Shown: piece after piece, positions 9,480 to 17,836 of the stretch
Layout of the letters: every line of letters begins with the position of its first letter
Numbering within the stretch: position 1 is the stretch's first letter
NCBI RefSeq assembly: GCF_001426905.1
Contig: NZ_LMFQ01000005.1
Span: 169 to 64,168, forward strand
Direction: 5' to 3'
Source of the DNA: Caulobacter sp. Root1455
GTDB lineage: Bacteria; Pseudomonadota; Alphaproteobacteria; Caulobacterales; Caulobacteraceae
Length of the DNA: 64,000 nt
Position numbers and translations under genes: made by a program
Notes under the pieces: model-generated
Databases searched by the model: none
Told to the model about the DNA's origin: nothing
The model's input: only the letters and a program-made list of their open reading frames with translations

Positions 9480-10706
9480 ATGGCCTTCGACGCACCATTT
9501 GATGTGGACGCCATCCGCGCCCAGTTCCCGATCCTGGCCCGCCAGGTGCACGGCAAGCCGCTGGTCTATCTGGACAGCGCCGCCAGCGCCCAGAAGCCGG
9601 AAGCAGTCCTGGAAGCCATGACCGGCCTGGCCCGCACCAGCTACGCCAACGTCCACCGCGGCCTGCACACGCTCGCCAACGAAACGACGCAAGCCTATGA
9701 AAACGCCAGGGAAACCGTAGCGAAGTTCATCAACGCCGAGCCGTCGGAAATCGTCTGGACCAAGAGCGCTACCGAGGCGGTCAACCTGGTGGCCGACACC
9801 TTCGGGCGGTCGCTGAAGGCCGGCGACGAGATCGTCCTCTCGCAGATGGAGCACCACGCCAACATCGTGCCGTGGCACTTCCTGCGCGAGCGCTACGGCG
9901 TGGTCCTGAAGTTCGTGCCCGTCACCGACGACGGCCGCCTGGACATGGAGTCCTACAAGGGCCTGCTGTCGGACCGCACCAAGATGGTGGCCATGAGCCA
10001 CATGTCGAACGTGCTGGGCACCATCAACGACGCCGCCGAGATCGTCCGCCTGGCCCACGCGGCCGGCGCGCCGGTGCTGCTGGACGGCTGCCAGGCCATT
10101 GTCCACAGCAAGGTCGACGTGGAGGCCCTGGACGTCGATTTCTACGTCTTCTCCGGCCACAAGCTGTACGGCCCCACCGGCATCGGCGTGCTGTACGGCA
10201 AGGCTGACCGCCTGGCGGCCCTGCCGCCATACCAGGGCGGCGGCGAGATGATCGGCTCGGTGTCGATGGAAGCCGTCACCTACGCCGACCCGCCGCACCG
10301 CTTCGAGGCCGGCACCCCGGCGATCCTCGAGGCTGTCGGCCTGGGGGCGGCCATCGACTGGCTGAACGGCATCGACCGCGACGCGGCCCTGGCCCACGAG
10401 CACGCGCTCTACCAGCGGGTCATCGACCAACTGGACGGCGTCAATGGCGTGCGGATCCTTGGCACGGCCCCGGGCAAGGGCGCGGTGCTGAGCTTCGTGG
10501 TCGAAGGCGCCCACGCCCATGACGTGGCCCAGGTGCTGGACCGCTACGGCGTGGCCGTCCGCGCCGGCGCCCACTGCGCCGAGCCGCTGATGAAGCGGTT
10601 CGGCGTTACATCGAGCGCACGCGCCTCGTTCGCCCTATATAACACCATGGCCGAGGCCGACGCGTTCGTGAGCGCGCTGGCCAAGGCCCGCAGTTTCTTC
10701 AGTTGA
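9480..10706 (+). CDS. sufS: cysteine desulfurase SufS
   Basis: A 408-residue class II cysteine desulfurase, cytoplasmic. PLP lysine K228 lies in FSGHKLYGPTG, the catalytic C366 in RAGAHCAEPLM, and the N terminus has YLDSAASAQKP. It mobilises sulfur for the SufBCD scaffold and normally works with a SufE or SufU sulfur acceptor, neither of which is encoded in this operon. Start set by GGGGAGGAG about 8 bases upstream. sufT follows after 6 bases. Confidence 0.95.
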   Translation: MAFDAPFDVDAIRAQFPILARQVHGKPLVYLDSAASAQKPEAVLEAMTGLARTSYANVHRGLHTLANETTQAYENARETVAKFINAEPSEIVWTKSATEAVNLVADTFGRSLKAGDEIVLSQMEHHANIVPWHFLRERYGVVLKFVPVTDDGRLDMESYKGLLSDRTKMVAMSHMSNVLGTINDAAEIVRLAHAAGAPVLLDGCQAIVHSKVDVEALDVDFYVFSGHKLYGPTGIGVLYGKADRLAALPPYQGGGEMIGSVSMEAVTYADPPHRFEAGTPAILEAVGLGAAIDWLNGIDRDAALAHEHALYQRVIDQLDGVNGVRILGTAPGKGAVLSFVVEGAHAHDVAQVLDRYGVAVRAGAHCAEPLMKRFGVTSSARASFALYNTMAEADAFVSALAKARSFFS

Positions 10707-10712
10707 GCTGAC

Positions 10713-11060
10713 ATGACCGAACCCGCCACCACGTCCGTGCTCTCCCAGGCCGAGCTCGATCGCCTGACCGACCAGCTGATCGAGAAGCTGAAGACGGTGT
10801 TCGACCCCGAAATCCCGGTCGACATCTACGAGCTGGGCCTGATCTACAAGGTCGACATCAGCGACGACAAGGACGTGGCCATCGACATGACCTTGACCGC
10901 CCCGGGCTGCCCGGTGGCCGGGGAAATGCCGGGCTGGGTGCGCGATGCGGTGATGGAGCTGCCGGACATCAAGTCGTGTCACGTCGACCTGGTCTTCGAG
11001 CCGCCGTGGGATCCCTCGCGGATGAGCGACGAGGCCAAGCTGCAACTGAACATGTTCTGA
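10713..11060 (+). CDS. sufT: SufT, MIP18/DUF59 Fe-S carrier factor
   Basis: A 115-residue MIP18-family (DUF59) protein: FDPEIPVDIYELGLIY, then the conserved cysteine motif TAPGCPVAG, then VDLVFEPPWDP. SufT proteins aid maturation or transfer of Fe-S clusters and are often the gene after sufS in suf operons. Short spacing to sufS supports one transcript. Cytoplasmic; no signal or membrane segment. Confidence 0.92.
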   Translation: MTEPATTSVLSQAELDRLTDQLIEKLKTVFDPEIPVDIYELGLIYKVDISDDKDVAIDMTLTAPGCPVAGEMPGWVRDAVMELPDIKSCHVDLVFEPPWDPSRMSDEAKLQLNMF

Positions 11061-11074
11061 TCGGTTCGAATCCC

Positions 11075-11467
11075 ATGGAAGCCGCCGTCACCCCCCGCGT
11101 TCGTCGCCCCCGTCCCAAGGTCGTCTCCCTGACCCCGGCCGCCGCCGCGCGGGTCAAGGAGATCATGGACCGGGCCGATAAGCCCTATGCCGGGCTGCGC
11201 GTGGGCGTGAAGAACGGCGGCTGCGCGGGGTCGGAATACATCTTCGAATACGCCGCCGAGAAGGGTCCGATCGACGAGGTGGTCGAGGACCAGGGCGTGA
11301 CCATCCTGATCGACCCCAAGGCGGTGCTGTTCCTGATCGGCACCACGATCGACTACGAGGTCAGCAAGCTGTCGTCGAAGTTCGTGTTCAACAACCCGAA
11401 CGAGACCGACGCCTGCGGCTGCGGCGAGAGCGTGACGATTCAGCCGGCGCCCGAGGCTCTGGACTGA
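11075..11467 (+). CDS. sufA: A-type Fe-S carrier (SufA/HesB family)
   Basis: A 130-residue A-type carrier with the three invariant cysteines: C50 in GGCAGSEY and C114/C116 in ACGCGES. It transfers assembled clusters from the scaffold to apoproteins. An N-terminal extension of about 15 basic residues precedes the domain. ATG 11075 leaves 14 bases after sufT; no strong ribosome site is visible, and starts further upstream would run into sufT. ErpA-type function is an alternative, since A-type carriers are hard to separate by sequence. Confidence 0.9.
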   Translation: MEAAVTPRVRRPRPKVVSLTPAAAARVKEIMDRADKPYAGLRVGVKNGGCAGSEYIFEYAAEKGPIDEVVEDQGVTILIDPKAVLFLIGTTIDYEVSKLSSKFVFNNPNETDACGCGESVTIQPAPEALD

Positions 11468-11667
11468 TGCTGACCAAGACCCCCGCCTGCGTGGAATGCG
11501 GCCTGGCCTGGGGCGCGCCGGCGTTCCGCCACGAGGACCACGCGCCGCTGTACTGGTCGGACCAGGGCATCCTGTGCTCGACCGGCTGCGCCACGAAGCA
11601 TTTCGACCAGCGCCGGGAGGACGGGACGTTCGTTCCGGTTCCGGCGGAATGTCCGGTCGATCTCTAG
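11467..11667 (+). CDS. small cysteine-rich protein ending the suf operon
   Basis: A 66-residue protein whose ATG overlaps the sufA-like stop (TGATG), so it is almost certainly co-translated. C8 and C11 (CVEC), then C37 and C41 (CSTGC), form a CxxC...CxxxC pattern like a treble-clef zinc or metal site; a further C62 is near the end. No named family recognised. Position suggests a link to Fe-S biogenesis, such as a metal-binding adaptor, but that is inference. Confidence 0.75.
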   Translation: MLTKTPACVECGLAWGAPAFRHEDHAPLYWSDQGILCSTGCATKHFDQRREDGTFVPVPAECPVDL

Positions 11668-11680
11668 ACCCGCTCGGGCG

Positions 11681-12049
11681 TCAGGCCGTCGGCGCCGTCC
11701 CCGCGCCGGCCGCGATCGCTCCGAAGGCCACCAGCAACGCGATGAACGGTCCGGCCGAGGCGATGGCCACCCACCGCATCCGGCCGGTCGCGCCGCTGAC
11801 GAAACCGCCGACCGAGGCCAGCAACGTCGTCAAGGGCAGGGCGAAGCAGGCGTAGACGAACGTGTAGATGGCCGCGTTCACGCCGCCGTCCGACGCCATC
11901 ACCGACATCGCGGCCAAGCCCAGCGCCGGAACCGTCAGCACCAGCCAGATCGCCCCGACGACGACGGCCAGGACGCGCTTGCCCTTCGAGGCCCTCGCGC
12001 GAGGCGGCCGCGCTCCGTCGGCGTTGATCGAGGTGTCGGTCGACGACAT
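11681..12049 (-). CDS. hypothetical three-TM membrane protein
   Basis: A 122-residue protein with a basic N-terminal tail (residues 1-25) and three hydrophobic segments (about 28-52, 58-80 and 92-118). No family recognised. It converges on the suf operon with a 13-base gap. The next minus-strand gene upstream, also a small membrane protein, ends 35 bases before its start, so the two may be co-expressed. Confidence 0.65.
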   Translation of the reverse strand: MSSTDTSINADGARPPRARASKGKRVLAVVVGAIWLVLTVPALGLAAMSVMASDGGVNAAIYTFVYACFALPLTTLLASVGGFVSGATGRMRWVAIASAGPFIALLVAFGAIAAGAGTAPTA

Positions 12050-12084
12050 GTCAGGCGACCCAATCTATGGAGGTGAGTTAGAAT

Positions 12085-12345
12085 TTATCGCCCCAAAGAG
12101 GAATAACAAGTCGTGGTCAACACCGCGCACACGCCCGACGGGGCGGGGAGCGCGCCTTTCGTTACCAAGGCGCCAAACCGCCCGATCCTGCAGCTTCCGA
12201 CGACCGTCGCGATCCACAGCGGCGGAAGGAGGAAGGCCAGCGCCCAGATCCAAGGATCCGCGCCCGACCGGACCTCCCGCGCCATGACGCAAGCCAAAAA
12301 AGCCAAGAGGAACGAAAGTACAAGAAGCCCCACTCGCACGATCAA
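12085..12345 (-). CDS. small hypothetical membrane protein
   Basis: About 86 residues with two hydrophobic segments (LLVLSFLLAFLACVM and WIWALAFLLPPLWIATVV). A TTG start at 12345 has GGAGGGAG 5 bases upstream and gives a membrane segment directly after it; a GTG at 12339 is the alternative. A longer frame continues upstream to 12435 but without a ribosome site. No family recognised; coding status is likely but not certain. Confidence 0.5.
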   Translation of the reverse strand: MIVRVGLLVLSFLLAFLACVMAREVRSGADPWIWALAFLLPPLWIATVVGSCRIGRFGALVTKGALPAPSGVCAVLTTTCYSSLGR

Positions 12346-12383
12346 GACTCCCTCCAATCCTTGGCGCGGCCACTCGGCGGAAG

Positions 12384-13172
12384 TCAGGCCGCTCGGGTCT
12401 CCGCCGACGCCGCCACGTTCTTGCGCCCATTCCACTCCACCAGCACCGACGGCTTGACCGACTCGCCCCGCGCCTGGGCGATCAGATGGTTGGTGCGGGT
12501 CTCGATGACGTCTTCCATCCGGGCCATGAACTCGGCCTTGGACAGGCCCTCGGGCAGCGGCGGCAGGAACTCGACCGTGGCCTGGCCGGCGGTCTTGCTC
12601 TTGTCGGTCTGCTTCCAGAAGCAGCCCAGGTTCGTCGCCACCGGCACGACCGGCAGGCCGAAGTCCTGGCTCATGTGATAGACGCCGGTGCGGTAGCGGA
12701 ACCGCTCGCCCGGCGCGGCCAGGTGGCCCTCCGGATAGATCAGGATGCGGCGCCCCTCGGCGGCCACTTGGGCGGCGCTCTTGGAAAGGGCCGCGCGGGC
12801 TTCCGGACCGCCGCAGCTGTCGACCACGATGGCCCCGAACTTCTTGAGGATCCGGCCGACCAGCGGGAACCTCTCCAGGTGGTCGCCGGTCACGAAGCTG
12901 AGGTTCTCGACATTGGCGAACATCACGAAGCCGTCGCCCCAGCTGTGGTGCTTGGCGGCGATGATGAAGGCGCCCTTGGGCAGGTTTTCCTGGCCCTTCA
13001 GCTCGATCTTCACGCCGGCCAGCACGCGCAGCGCCCAGATCATCCGCTGGCTGTAGAGCCGCAGGGCGAAGGCGATAGGTCTGCGGCCCGGAAGCAGGGC
13101 GGAGAGGGCGGCCGACAGGCCGTAGAAGATCGACAGAACCCAGTAATAGGCGTTGAACAGCGCGCTGCGCAT
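12384..13172 (-). CDS. 1-acyl-sn-glycerol-3-phosphate acyltransferase (PlsC-like)
   Basis: A 262-residue membrane-associated acyltransferase with an N-terminal hydrophobic helix, the altered HxxxxD-type motif KHHSWGD, the FPLVGRILKKFGAIVVD region, and IYPEGH corresponding to the EGT block. The family transfers acyl groups to lysophosphatidic acid or related acceptors. Here E-G-H replaces the usual E-G-T, and the acceptor is unknown. AAGGA lies about 9 bases before the ATG. It follows a TetR gene by 29 bases and is probably its target. Confidence 0.85.
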   Translation of the reverse strand: MRSALFNAYYWVLSIFYGLSAALSALLPGRRPIAFALRLYSQRMIWALRVLAGVKIELKGQENLPKGAFIIAAKHHSWGDGFVMFANVENLSFVTGDHLERFPLVGRILKKFGAIVVDSCGGPEARAALSKSAAQVAAEGRRILIYPEGHLAAPGERFRYRTGVYHMSQDFGLPVVPVATNLGCFWKQTDKSKTAGQATVEFLPPLPEGLSKAEFMARMEDVIETRTNHLIAQARGESVKPSVLVEWNGRKNVAASAETRAA

Positions 13173-13201
13173 GGTTCGTTGTCCTTGGTGGGCGAGGGGG
13201 C

Positions 13202-13762
13202 TTAGCGGGCGGAAAGCACGGCCTGGACGGCCGCGGTCATCAGGGGCGCGTGGGCCGAGAGGGCGTCGTCGCCCAGGCGGCCATAGGCCTTGTTCTGGGC
13301 GGTCTGGGTGATCACGCCGATGGCCATGGCGGCGACCACGCGCGGATCGCCCGGCGGCAGCTCGGCGTCCATCATCGCTCGCTTGATCAACCCCTCGACC
13401 ACGCTCACCGGATCGCGGCCGTCCTCCTGATAGTAGGGCAGGAAATGGTGCAGCTGCAGCAGGTGGAAGGCGAACAGCAGCCAGTCCTCGTCGGCCACGG
13501 TGCAATAGGCGCGGACCACGGCGGCGGCTTTGGCCTGGATGCCGGTCGCCAGGTCGGCGTTGACGGCGATCAGGTCCGACAGGCGGCGATGGGTGGCCAT
13601 GAACAGGCCCACGGCCAGTTCGTCCTTGCTCTTCCAGTGGCGGTAGATCGCGCCCTCCGACACCCCGGCCTTGGCGGCGATCAGCTTGGTGGTGGCCGCA
13701 TCGACGCCCTTGTCGACGAAGATCTCGAGGGCGGCGCGTTCGATCTTGGGCTTGGCGTTCAT
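13202..13762 (-). CDS. TetR-family transcriptional regulator
   Basis: A 186-residue TetR protein with the N-terminal helix-turn-helix (KLIAAKAGVSEGAIYRHWKSKDEL at about residues 26-49, read in parts) and a variable ligand-binding C-terminal half. It heads a two-gene unit with the PlsC-like acyltransferase, so control of lipid or membrane composition is plausible. A palindrome AGTGA-N4-TCACT lies 35 bases upstream and is a likely autoregulatory operator. Confidence 0.88.
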   Translation of the reverse strand: MNAKPKIERAALEIFVDKGVDAATTKLIAAKAGVSEGAIYRHWKSKDELAVGLFMATHRRLSDLIAVNADLATGIQAKAAAVVRAYCTVADEDWLLFAFHLLQLHHFLPYYQEDGRDPVSVVEGLIKRAMMDAELPPGDPRVVAAMAIGVITQTAQNKAYGRLGDDALSAHAPLMTAAVQAVLSAR

Positions 13763-13796
13763 GGGCCGTACGCTAGCACAGCTTCGGGAACACGCA

Positions 13797-13810
13797 AGTG
13801 ATTACTCACT
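13797..13810. promoter_or_regulatory. candidate TetR operator
   Basis: Perfect inverted repeat AGTGA-TTAC-TCACT in the 97-base gap between the divergent TetR gene and the GT9 gene. Dimeric TetR proteins commonly bind short palindromes of this form next to their own gene. It may influence both directions. Inferred from symmetry and location only. Confidence 0.4.
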
Positions 13811-13859
13811 CTTTCTCTCGGCATTGACCCCGACGCGGGCGGCGGCCTAAGCGGGAGCC

Positions 13860-14858
13860 ATGGTCCAAACCATCCTGATCTATTCCATGGGCGAGGTGAT
13901 CGGCGACGGCCTGATCAAGCTGCCGTTCATCGCCGGGCTTCGCGCCGCCTTTCCCGAGGCCAGGATCACCTGGTGCGCGGCCAAGGGCGAGACCGTCTAT
14001 GCCGGGCCGTTGAGGGCCGTGGTGGCCGGCTATATCGACGAGGTCCTGACCGACGGCCCGACAGGCGACGCGGCCCTGGACGTCCTGCCGTGGGTCAAGC
14101 CGTTCGGCGGCCGGACCTTCGACCTGGTGATCGACACCCAGGAGAACCTGCGCCGCAGCCTGGTGGCCCGCCGGGCGGCCCCGAAAGACGGAAAGGGGCG
14201 CGGCTTCGTCTCGGCCGCCGCCCAGGCGCGCCAGCCCGACTGGCCGGTCGCCGTCGTCGAGCGCCTGGCGAGGCTGCTGGCCCTGGCGACCGAAGGGAAC
14301 GGGGCTCCGCGCCCGCTGACCCTGACCAATCCCGACGCCGCCGCCGCGGCCCGCGCGCTGTTGCCGGCCGAGGGTGACGGACCGGCCTATGTCGGCCTGG
14401 CGCCCGGCGCGGGCGGCCAGGACAAGCGCTGGCCGCTGGAGCGCTATCTGGACCTGGCCCGCCGCATCGAGGCGTCCGGCCGCAAGGCGGTGTTCTTCTT
14501 CGGCCCGGACGAGGCGGCCGACGCCCGGACCGCCCGCGAGGCCGTCCCGACAGCCCTGTTCCCGGAGAAGGACCGCACGGACGGTTTCACCGAGGTGAAG
14601 GGCCCGCTGCTGGCCATCGCCCTGGCCGGCCGGCTGACCGCCGCCGTCGCCAACGACGCCGGCCCCGGCCACATGCTGGCGGCCGGCGGCGCGCCGCTGC
14701 TGTCGCTGCAGAAGGACCATCGCAAGGCCGTCAAGTTCCGTCCCGCCGCGCGGCGTCTTGAGCTGCTGGTCGCGGAAGACTACGGACAGGGCATGGCCGC
14801 CCTGCCGCTGGACGTGGTCGACGCCGCCCTGCAACATCTGATCGCCGGAGCTTCCTGA
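13860..14858 (+). CDS. GT9-family glycosyltransferase (heptosyltransferase-like)
   Basis: A 332-residue protein resembling ADP-heptose:LPS heptosyltransferases: IYSMGEVIGDGLIKLPF at the N terminus, YVGLAPGAGGQDKRWP at mid-protein and NDAGPGHMLAAGG near the C terminus. GT9 enzymes add sugars to the LPS core at the inner membrane face. The exact sugar is not determinable. The DUF6165-like gene begins at the next base, so the two form an operon probably concerned with surface polysaccharide. Confidence 0.82.
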   Translation: MVQTILIYSMGEVIGDGLIKLPFIAGLRAAFPEARITWCAAKGETVYAGPLRAVVAGYIDEVLTDGPTGDAALDVLPWVKPFGGRTFDLVIDTQENLRRSLVARRAAPKDGKGRGFVSAAAQARQPDWPVAVVERLARLLALATEGNGAPRPLTLTNPDAAAAARALLPAEGDGPAYVGLAPGAGGQDKRWPLERYLDLARRIEASGRKAVFFFGPDEAADARTAREAVPTALFPEKDRTDGFTEVKGPLLAIALAGRLTAAVANDAGPGHMLAAGGAPLLSLQKDHRKAVKFRPAARRLELLVAEDYGQGMAALPLDVVDAALQHLIAGAS

Positions 14859-15254
14859 ATGCCCATCCTCGCTCCCGTCTCGGCCGGTGAACTGATCGAC
14901 AAGATCACCATCCTGCGGGTCAAGGCGGCGCGGATCGGCGATCCGGCCAAGGAAGCCAACGTCAAGGCCGAGTTGGCCCTACTGGAGGCGACCGCCGCGC
15001 GCGCGTTCCCGCCGTCGTCCGAGCTGGAGGAGCTGGTCGCCCAGCTGACCGAGATCAACGCCGCCCTGTGGGACATCGAGGACGGCAAGCGCGACTGCGA
15101 GCGCCGCCAGGATTTCGGCCCGACGTTCGTGGCGCTGGCCCGCCGGGTCTATATCGACAACGACCGCCGCGCCGCCGTGAAGCGCCAGATCAACAGCCTG
15201 GTCGGTTCGGAGATCGTCGAGGAAAAGAGCTACAAGCCGTACCTGGCCGGTTAG
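14859..15254 (+). CDS. DUF6165-like protein
   Basis: A 131-residue, mostly helical acidic/basic protein (ISAGELIDKI-like start, a central charged helix, KRQINSLVGSEIVEEKSY near the end). It matches my memory of the DUF6165 family, which tends to sit next to LPS glycosyltransferases, as here. Function unknown. It starts directly after the GT9 stop and its own stop overlaps the convergent arginase-like gene by 4 bases. Confidence 0.75.
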   Translation: MPILAPVSAGELIDKITILRVKAARIGDPAKEANVKAELALLEATAARAFPPSSELEELVAQLTEINAALWDIEDGKRDCERRQDFGPTFVALARRVYIDNDRRAAVKRQINSLVGSEIVEEKSYKPYLAG

Positions 15255-16072
15255 GCCGCCAGCCGGTCGAGCAGCGGCGCCAGTGCGTCCAGCAGGGCCC
15301 CGACGTCGCCGGGCGCGCCCGTCCGGACGAAGACGTCCTCGAACTCGGCGATCTCCAGGCCGATCACCTGGTTGCCGGCCAGGACGGCGCAGGCCTCGCG
15401 CAGGTCGTCGAAGCTCAGACCGTCCTCGACGCTGTACTCGGTCGGGACAAGGCCCGGCTCCAGCACATCGCAATCGAGGTGGACATAGACCGGTCGATCG
15501 CCGATCGCGGCGGCTAGGCGCGGCCCGATCCCGGAGCCGGCCGCCACCAGACGCGGCCCGCCGGCGGCGACCAGGGCGGCCTCGCACGGATCCAGGTCCC
15601 GCGCCCCGACCAGGACGACGTCGGTCAGGTCCAGCCCTCGGCCCAGCCCGGTGTCCCAGACCCCGGCGGCCCCGGTCAGCACCATGCCGCCCAGATAGCC
15701 GGTGGTGGACTGTGCCGGCTGGTTGCAGTCGCCGTGGGCGTCGAACCAGACGATCAGGGCGTCGGGATGATGGCGCAGAACGACGGGCAGGGCGGCGATC
15801 GAGGTCGCGCAACGGCCCTGGGTCACCAGCGAGGCCTTGCCGTCGGCCAGCACGGCGTCCAGCCGCGCGGCCAGGGCCTCGAGGCCCGGGCGCGCGGCCT
15901 CCAGTTCCTCCGACCATCCGGCCGCCAGCGGCGGAGCCGGCGCGCCCACCCGCTCGGCGCGCAGGTCCAGGCGGGCTTCCAGGGCCGCGCCGACGGCCAG
16001 GGCGCCGGCCGCGCCGCGGGGATTGCGGTCGCCGGCGCGACCTTGAAAGACGGTGAGGGCCAGGGCGGTCAT
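15251..16072 (-). CDS. arginase/ureohydrolase-fold protein, incomplete metal site
   Basis: A 273-residue ureohydrolase-fold protein. The DAHGD motif (WFDAHGDCNQP) and the later LDCDVLEP (D-x-D-x2-E instead of D) are present. The usual GGDHS motif with the first Mn-binding His is replaced by QGRCATS. Arginase, agmatinase or formiminoglutamase activity is therefore uncertain; it may be a divergent enzyme or a non-catalytic relative. No arginine-pathway genes are adjacent. Confidence 0.75.
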   Translation of the reverse strand: MTALALTVFQGRAGDRNPRGAAGALAVGAALEARLDLRAERVGAPAPPLAAGWSEELEAARPGLEALAARLDAVLADGKASLVTQGRCATSIAALPVVLRHHPDALIVWFDAHGDCNQPAQSTTGYLGGMVLTGAAGVWDTGLGRGLDLTDVVLVGARDLDPCEAALVAAGGPRLVAAGSGIGPRLAAAIGDRPVYVHLDCDVLEPGLVPTEYSVEDGLSFDDLREACAVLAGNQVIGLEIAEFEDVFVRTGAPGDVGALLDALAPLLDRLAA

Positions 16073-16129
16073 GGACCTTAGCTAGTGGCGCGCCCGCGTC
16101 CTGCCTAGCCCTGGATCGCCCAGGATCGG

Positions 16130-17245
16130 CTAGGCGCGCTTGCCCACCGTTTCCTCGACCCGTTCCTCGAAGTCGCCGAGATTGCCGAACAGGTTCTCGA
16201 TCGCGAACACCAGGCCAAAGACGCGCGCCGCGTCGTCGAAGGCCAGGGCGCGGGTGCCGCCGCCGGCCCGCAGGGTCTCGACGGCGGTCTGGAAACCCCG
16301 GTGCGCCTCGGCGAAAGCGACGCGGTCAGGGCGGGGACCACCCGAGAGCAGAGCCGCGCAGGCCCGCAGGAAGCCCGCGCTGGCGTTCAGCATGGCCGCC
16401 GAGGGCAGGGCCAGGCCCGGCGACGGGAAGGCCTCGCGCAGCGCCCGGCCGATCATCACGCTGTCGTTGCGCAGTCGCCAGAGAGTGCGGGGCAGGGCCT
16501 CGGTGACCGAATGGTCGCTCAACCGGCTGGCGCTCTCGCGGTCGGCCTCGGTCATGGCGGTCTGCAGCTTGGACAGGGCCTTCAGCGTGTCGTCGTAGTG
16601 GCCGCGGGCCTCCAGATCGGTCTCGCCGCCTTTCAGCTTCAGGGCGTAGTGCTCCAGCAGCTCGGCCAGCAGGGCGGCCACCTTGTCGGTGGTCTCGATC
16701 ACCGTGGCGTGGGCGCGGGCCGGGAAGATCAGCAGGGTGGCGGCGATGCCCACCACGCTGCCGACCGTGATCTCGGCCGTCCGCAGGACGGCGGCGACCA
16801 GCGGGTCCATGTGGGTGGTCGTGCCGATCAGCATGATCACGGCGGTGATCGGCGCCACCTTGAAGGCCGGACGGACGGCGGCGAGGAAGGCCAGCAGGGC
16901 GGCGGTGACCGCCAGGATCGGCCCGCCGGCCTCGGGCCAGCGGGCGTGCAGCATGGCGGCCCCGGCCCCGACCGCCGCGCCCACGACGGTGCCCATCAGC
17001 CGCTCGATCGAAGCCGTGATCGTGGCGCCGAGACTGGCCTGAACGACGATCACGGCGGTGAACACAGCCCAATAGCCCTGCGGCAGGCGCAGCAGGCTGG
17101 CCAGGGCGTAGGCGGCCACGACCGCCGCCGACACCCGGACGGCGTGGCGCAGTTCGGTCTTGCGCGTCGCCGCCTTGGCCAGGGCGGCCCGCGAAAGCTC
17201 CAGGCCGACGAACCGCCGCCAGTCGCTGGGCGCGGCTTCCGGCAT
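16130..17245 (-). CDS. FUSC-type inner membrane transporter
   Basis: A 371-residue protein with a basic N terminus, about six hydrophobic segments in residues 35-175, and a long soluble helical C-terminal half. This resembles the fusaric-acid resistance/aromatic acid exporter family (FUSC, AaeB, YccS relatives). The GYWAVFTAVIVVQ and GTVVGA segments are typical. Such proteins are efflux components, but no periplasmic adaptor is encoded nearby. It starts immediately after the pncC stop, so the two are likely co-transcribed. Confidence 0.8.
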   Translation of the reverse strand: MPEAAPSDWRRFVGLELSRAALAKAATRKTELRHAVRVSAAVVAAYALASLLRLPQGYWAVFTAVIVVQASLGATITASIERLMGTVVGAAVGAGAAMLHARWPEAGGPILAVTAALLAFLAAVRPAFKVAPITAVIMLIGTTTHMDPLVAAVLRTAEITVGSVVGIAATLLIFPARAHATVIETTDKVAALLAELLEHYALKLKGGETDLEARGHYDDTLKALSKLQTAMTEADRESASRLSDHSVTEALPRTLWRLRNDSVMIGRALREAFPSPGLALPSAAMLNASAGFLRACAALLSGGPRPDRVAFAEAHRGFQTAVETLRAGGGTRALAFDDAARVFGLVFAIENLFGNLGDFEERVEETVGKRA

Positions 17246-17737
17246 CTAGGCCACCGCCTCGCGCATCATCTCCAGCGCCGTGCGCACGGCGGCCAGTTGC
17301 ACGCCCTCGCGGGTCTCGCCGTCGAACAGTTCGTGGCGGTGAACGACCGAGCGGTTGGCGCGGGCCACGGCGAAATGCACCGTGCCCACGGGTTTCAGCG
17401 GCGAGCCGCCGCCGGGGCCAGCCACGCCGGTGATCGAGACGGCGACATGGGCGTTGCTGGCCTCCAGCGCGCCCTCGGCCATCATCCGCGCCACCACTTC
17501 GGACACCGCCCCATGGTCGGCGATCAGGTCGCCCGGCACGCCCAGCATCTCGGACTTGGCGCGGTTGGTGTAGGTGACGAAGCCCCGCTCGAAGACGTCT
17601 GACGCGCCCGCGATGTTGCAGATCGCCCCGGCCACCAGCCCCCCGGTGCAGCTTTCCGCCGTAACCAGCCGCAGGGACTTCTCGCGCGCTTCATCGATCA
17701 GCAGGCGGGCCAGGGTCTGGATTTCGAGCGGGAACAT
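17246..17737 (-). CDS. pncC: nicotinamide-nucleotide amidase (CinA C-terminal family)
   Basis: A 163-residue stand-alone CinA C-terminal domain. Conserved blocks are VTAESCTGGLVAG with the catalytic Ser, VTYTNRAKSEMLGV and VSITGVAGPGGG. The family deamidates nicotinamide mononucleotide to recycle NAD. ATG 17737 is chosen because GGAG lies 6 bases upstream; the frame extends 13 codons further into an inverted repeat. It lies between ispDF and the FUSC gene on the same strand. Confidence 0.88.
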   Translation of the reverse strand: MFPLEIQTLARLLIDEAREKSLRLVTAESCTGGLVAGAICNIAGASDVFERGFVTYTNRAKSEMLGVPGDLIADHGAVSEVVARMMAEGALEASNAHVAVSITGVAGPGGGSPLKPVGTVHFAVARANRSVVHRHELFDGETREGVQLAAVRTALEMMREAVA

Positions 17738-17760
17738 CGGGGACTCCTGCGCCTCGAGGC

Positions 17761-17827
17761 GGGGACACACACTCACATCACGGTCTGCGGTTAAATGGCA
17801 ATGTGGATGGGGTGAGTGTGTGTCCCC
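17761..17827. repeat. 16-bp perfect inverted repeat
   Basis: GGGGACACACACTCAC at 17761-17776 is exactly mirrored by GTGAGTGTGTGTCCCC at 17812-17827, with a 35-base spacer. It occupies the gap between ispDF and pncC and has no T-run, so it is not a typical terminator. It could be a small non-autonomous palindromic element; no transposase is nearby. Confidence 0.7.
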
Positions 17828-17836
17828 ATCTTCGTC

